Positions 63,419 through 64,000 of a DNA stretch of 64,000 nucleotides are shown here, in pieces. Below the pieces are notes generated by a model. It had not been told where the DNA came from, did no database searches, and worked only from the letters and a program-made list of their open reading frames with translations. A program made the translations under genes and the position numbers. The stretch is from Cytophagales bacterium (GTDB lineage: Bacteria > Bacteroidota > Bacteroidia > Cytophagales > Cyclobacteriaceae), in assembly GCA_017303795.1 (NCBI GenBank), contig JAFLBR010000015.1, positions 62,001 to 126,000 on the forward strand, read 5' to 3'. The stretch's first letter is position 1. Each line of letters starts with the position of its first letter.

Positions 63419-63970
63419 ATGAAAATAGCTTGCCTTGGATGGGGCTCGTTAATATGGCGACCAGAGAGCCTTTTAATTCAAAGGCAATGGTTTCAAGACG
63501 GCCCATTTTTGCCAATAGAATTCGTGAGACAATCAAGAGATGGGAGACTTACACTTGTTATCAATGAAGGTTCAAAAGTTGTTAGAACACTTTGGGCTTT
63601 AATGGACACAGACGACTTAGAGAAGGCAAAAATATCATTGCAAACAAGAGAAGGAATAAAGAAAGACAATATCGAAAAGCATATTGGTCTTGTAAGGGTG
63701 ACAGAGGACTACGACCAAGATATTCTCAATAATATAAAGCAATGGGCTGAGCTGACTAAGATTGACGCGGTTATTTGGACATCCTTAGGAGCAAAATTTA
63801 TGGACGAAGATAAACGGGTTCCAACCATTGACGAAGCGGTTGATTATTTGCAGACACTTGAAAATAAGGCGAGACAAAATGCAGAAGAATATATTAGGAG
63901 GACTCCAATACAAATTGATACGTTATTCCGCCAAAGGTTCGAGAAAGAATTTAATTGGACTCCATTATAG
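63419..63970 (+). CDS. Cassette 13: gamma-glutamylcyclotransferase-like protein
   Basis: A 183-residue protein starting IACLGWGSLIWRPESLLIQRQWFQDGPFLPIEFVRQSRDGRLTLVI. The GWGSLIW loop and the following layout are like the YGSL loop of gamma-glutamylcyclotransferase (AIG2/BtrG) folds, which cleave gamma-glutamyl amides. The catalytic Glu cannot be placed with confidence. Second gene of its cassette. Confidence 0.65.
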   Translation: MKIACLGWGSLIWRPESLLIQRQWFQDGPFLPIEFVRQSRDGRLTLVINEGSKVVRTLWALMDTDDLEKAKISLQTREGIKKDNIEKHIGLVRVTEDYDQDILNNIKQWAELTKIDAVIWTSLGAKFMDEDKRVPTIDEAVDYLQTLENKARQNAEEYIRRTPIQIDTLFRQRFEKEFNWTPL

Positions 63971-63987
63971 AGTGGTGAAACGCACGA

Positions 63988-64000
63988 ACGCCCAACAAAG
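63988..64000 (+). repeat. attC site of cassette 13, cut by window edge
   Basis: R'' ACGCCCAAC (63988-63996) followed by AAAG is the left end of another attC. It complements GTTGGGCGT at 62831, so the cassette boundary is secure and the array continues beyond the window. Confidence 0.8.

Larger units (their letters stand above)
47116..64000 (+). mobile_element. Integron-type gene cassette array, 13 cassettes, right end beyond window
   Basis: Thirteen consecutive units each consist of a GTT core, one to six genes on the + strand, and a terminal imperfect palindrome that ends at the next GTT core. The cassettes lie at 47117-48241, 48242-53766 (with an IS), 53767-54405, 54406-55021, 55022-55791, 55792-56871, 56872-58656, 58657-59508, 59509-60543, 60544-61168, 61169-62088, 62089-62831 and 62832-beyond. 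Start and end of each cassette are mutually complementary. This is how integron cassettes are built, because R'' pairs with the R' of its own circular form. No tyrosine recombinase gene is in the window, so by the accepted term it is a CALIN (cluster of attC sites lacking an integrase) as far as can be seen. Confidence 0.92.

Noticed and set aside
47116-64000. CRISPR array
   Set aside because: The repeats are spaced 0.6-5.5 kb apart with genes between them, are 127-175 bp palindromes and vary in sequence; there are no short regular spacers.

Overview
The window reads as a chromosomal segment of a Bacteroidota bacterium, most likely a Cytophagales-type lineage. The signs are a protein with a type IX secretion sorting domain, PorT-like outer-membrane barrels, several TonB C-terminal proteins, a LemA/DUF3137 pair, LytTR signalling, a type B ribosomal protein L31 and promoters of the Bacteroidota TTG-N17-19-TAnnTTTG type. 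Most genes lack Shine-Dalgarno sequences, and GAT is the usual Asp codon in the backbone.

Positions 1-47052 are ordinary backbone. From the left: a truncated M28 peptidase, a universal stress protein, asnS, rpoN with a PAP2-like membrane protein and an enoyl-CoA hydratase, an outer-membrane barrel, tRNA-Arg(ACG), a TonB protein, an ECF sigma factor with a small membrane partner, an HExxH metalloprotease, a sodium symporter, and a run with RmlD-like, cyclophilin, HolB and GlmU-like genes. A lipoprotein whose signal peptide is interrupted by an 8-bp tandem repeat follows. Next come rpmE2, a VapBC pair coupled to wzi and an MsbA-like ABC exporter, YifB, two near-identical palindrome-rich repeats around an FKBP gene, a possible DnaA-box cluster, a frameshifted coiled-coil gene, LemA/DUF3137, a LytS/LytTR two-component pair, small lipoproteins, a type IX-secreted repeat protein, VOC/DUF1801 genes and a YpfJ-like metallopeptidase.

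Positions 47116-64000 are different and are the main discovery. They hold an uninterrupted array of 13 integron-type gene cassettes, all genes on the + strand. Each cassette ends in a long imperfect palindrome of about 127-175 bp that behaves like an attC site: a conserved AAC...GTT outer box, an unpaired spacer, a covarying inner stem, a mismatched spacer and a long terminal arm. In every cassette the bases at its start are the reverse complement of the bases at its own end, as integron cassettes require. Here that complementarity runs well past the usual 7-bp core, to about 15-20 nt with a fixed 2-nt mismatch. No integrase gene is present in the window, and the array runs off the right edge in the middle of an attC.

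The cassette cargo includes three likely orphan immunity proteins (CdiI-like, SMI1/SUKH, SUKH-4-like), DUF1835, DUF4262 and gamma-glutamylcyclotransferase-like proteins, several unknowns, and one unusually large six-gene cassette. That cassette has two protoglobins (one exported), DUF2024, a thioredoxin-like protein, a MarR regulator with a Cys cluster and a Rof-like protein, preceded by its own promoter and palindromic operator. Its attC is interrupted by an IS1182-family element flanked by AAAA. Many cassette genes use GAC for Asp almost exclusively, unlike the backbone, which points to foreign origins.
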